From: Thermoclostridium sp.
GTDB taxonomy: Bacteria; Bacillota; Clostridia; DSM-8532
Assembly: GCA_017995215.1 (NCBI GenBank)
Contig: JAGOJH010000003.1
Coordinates: 1-61,352, forward strand
Length of the DNA: 61,352 bases
Reading direction: 5' to 3'
The notes under the pieces were generated by a model, which did no database searches, was not told the origin of the DNA, and saw nothing but the letters and a program-made list of their open reading frames with translations. The first letter of the stretch is position 1. The number at the start of each line of letters is the position of its first letter. Below are positions 61,033-61,352 of this stretch, one piece after another. The position numbers and the translations under genes were made by a program.

Positions 61033-61171
61033 AGCAGAAATTGAACGTGTGAATGATGGTATCATGCAAGCCTATCAGGAAAAGCAGGCGGCACTCCGGA
61101 ATTATTTACAGGATGCATTACCAGTTGAAACGAAACAACAGATAGAAGAATTTCTGAAGGAAGAAGAATAA
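60999..61171 (+). pseudogene. Out-of-frame C-terminal end of the NYN domain
   Basis: If one G is removed from the G7 run at 60992-60998, the GTPase-NYN protein continues as RGAGSAVMSARELKAEI and on through a 58-residue helical tail ending KEEE at TAA 61169-61171. The SA-R-E-L motif is the usual end of the YacP nuclease core. This tail therefore belongs to the upstream gene. A sequencing error, a recent mutation, or slippage-dependent reading are the options. Confidence 0.8.
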
Positions 61172-61352
61172 AGCTCTCAGGGCTTGACGCAAGACAGGGG
61201 ACGAGTCAGCGTCCTATCCCCACTGCGAGGGGAGAAGGCGCAGAAAAAGAATAGTTCTGCAGAAATAAAAGCCCGGTAAGCAATTAATATATATTTAAAA
61301 AAATACTATTTTATGTTATATTTGAATATAGGGAATATCTGAACTCTAGGGG

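Overview
The window looks like a stretch of chromosome from an anaerobic, low-to-middle GC Gram-positive bacterium of the class Clostridia. The evidence is strong GGAGG ribosome sites with frequent GTG/TTG starts, an ECF vitamin-type transporter, SLH and dockerin-like surface modules, a C_GCAxxG_C_C protein, an FprA/ODP-type diiron domain, SpoIIE/RsbW-type partner-switching proteins and many c-di-GMP-type domains. No rRNA, tRNA, CRISPR array, intact transposase or prophage was seen. All family assignments come from reading motifs; no database search was run.

Region 1 (about 480-14,900) is the most striking part. An NHLM/NHLP-type peptide exporter operon (short HlyD-like protein, C39-peptidase ABC transporter, second ABC transporter; 1021-5929) is followed by a convergent-strand MalT/LuxR-type ATP-dependent regulator (6020-8587). 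A second operon follows (8793-14773): STAS protein, MATE transporter fused to a degenerate HATPase, SpoIIE phosphatase with a Cache-type sensor, GCS2-type glutamate-cysteine ligase homologue, and a canonical RsbW-like HATPase. Both operons are preceded by the same roughly 50-bp operator-promoter, a palindrome ACACCGGTGT placed exactly 31 bp upstream of a -10 box. This suggests one regulon controlled by the regulator between them. No precursor peptide or maturation enzyme is visible. Remnants of EAL and GGDEF genes lie at the two edges.

Region 2 (14.9-34 kb) holds transport and accessory genes: a cation/proton antiporter, two small membrane proteins, a membrane-anchored choloylglycine-hydrolase-like enzyme, an FtsX/ABC pair, a pair of predicted nucleases (DUF559/Vsr-like, and PD-(D/E)XK plus RAMA) behind four direct repeats, an XRE regulator with an ABC-2 exporter, an ECF transporter operon with a kinase and an attenuator-like leader, and an MFS transporter.

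Region 3 (34-48.8 kb) has a chimeric response regulator fused to FIVAR and dockerin-like modules, a cupin, and an exopolysaccharide-type operon: ODP/degenerate GGDEF/REC regulator, HEAT-GT2 glycosyltransferase and glycoside-hydrolase-like protein. After that come LytTR/DUF3021, a class C beta-lactamase-like protein, a C_GCAxxG_C_C protein and a membrane-anchored LRR protein.

Region 4 (48.9-61.4 kb) has an SLH-anchored M16C metallopeptidase, a DUF1538 membrane protein coupled to a tandem PII-like protein and a radical SAM protein, a Cache-HAMP-GGDEF-EAL protein, and a TetM-like ribosomal GTPase fused to a NYN (YacP/Rae1-like) nuclease whose end is frameshifted in a run of seven G.
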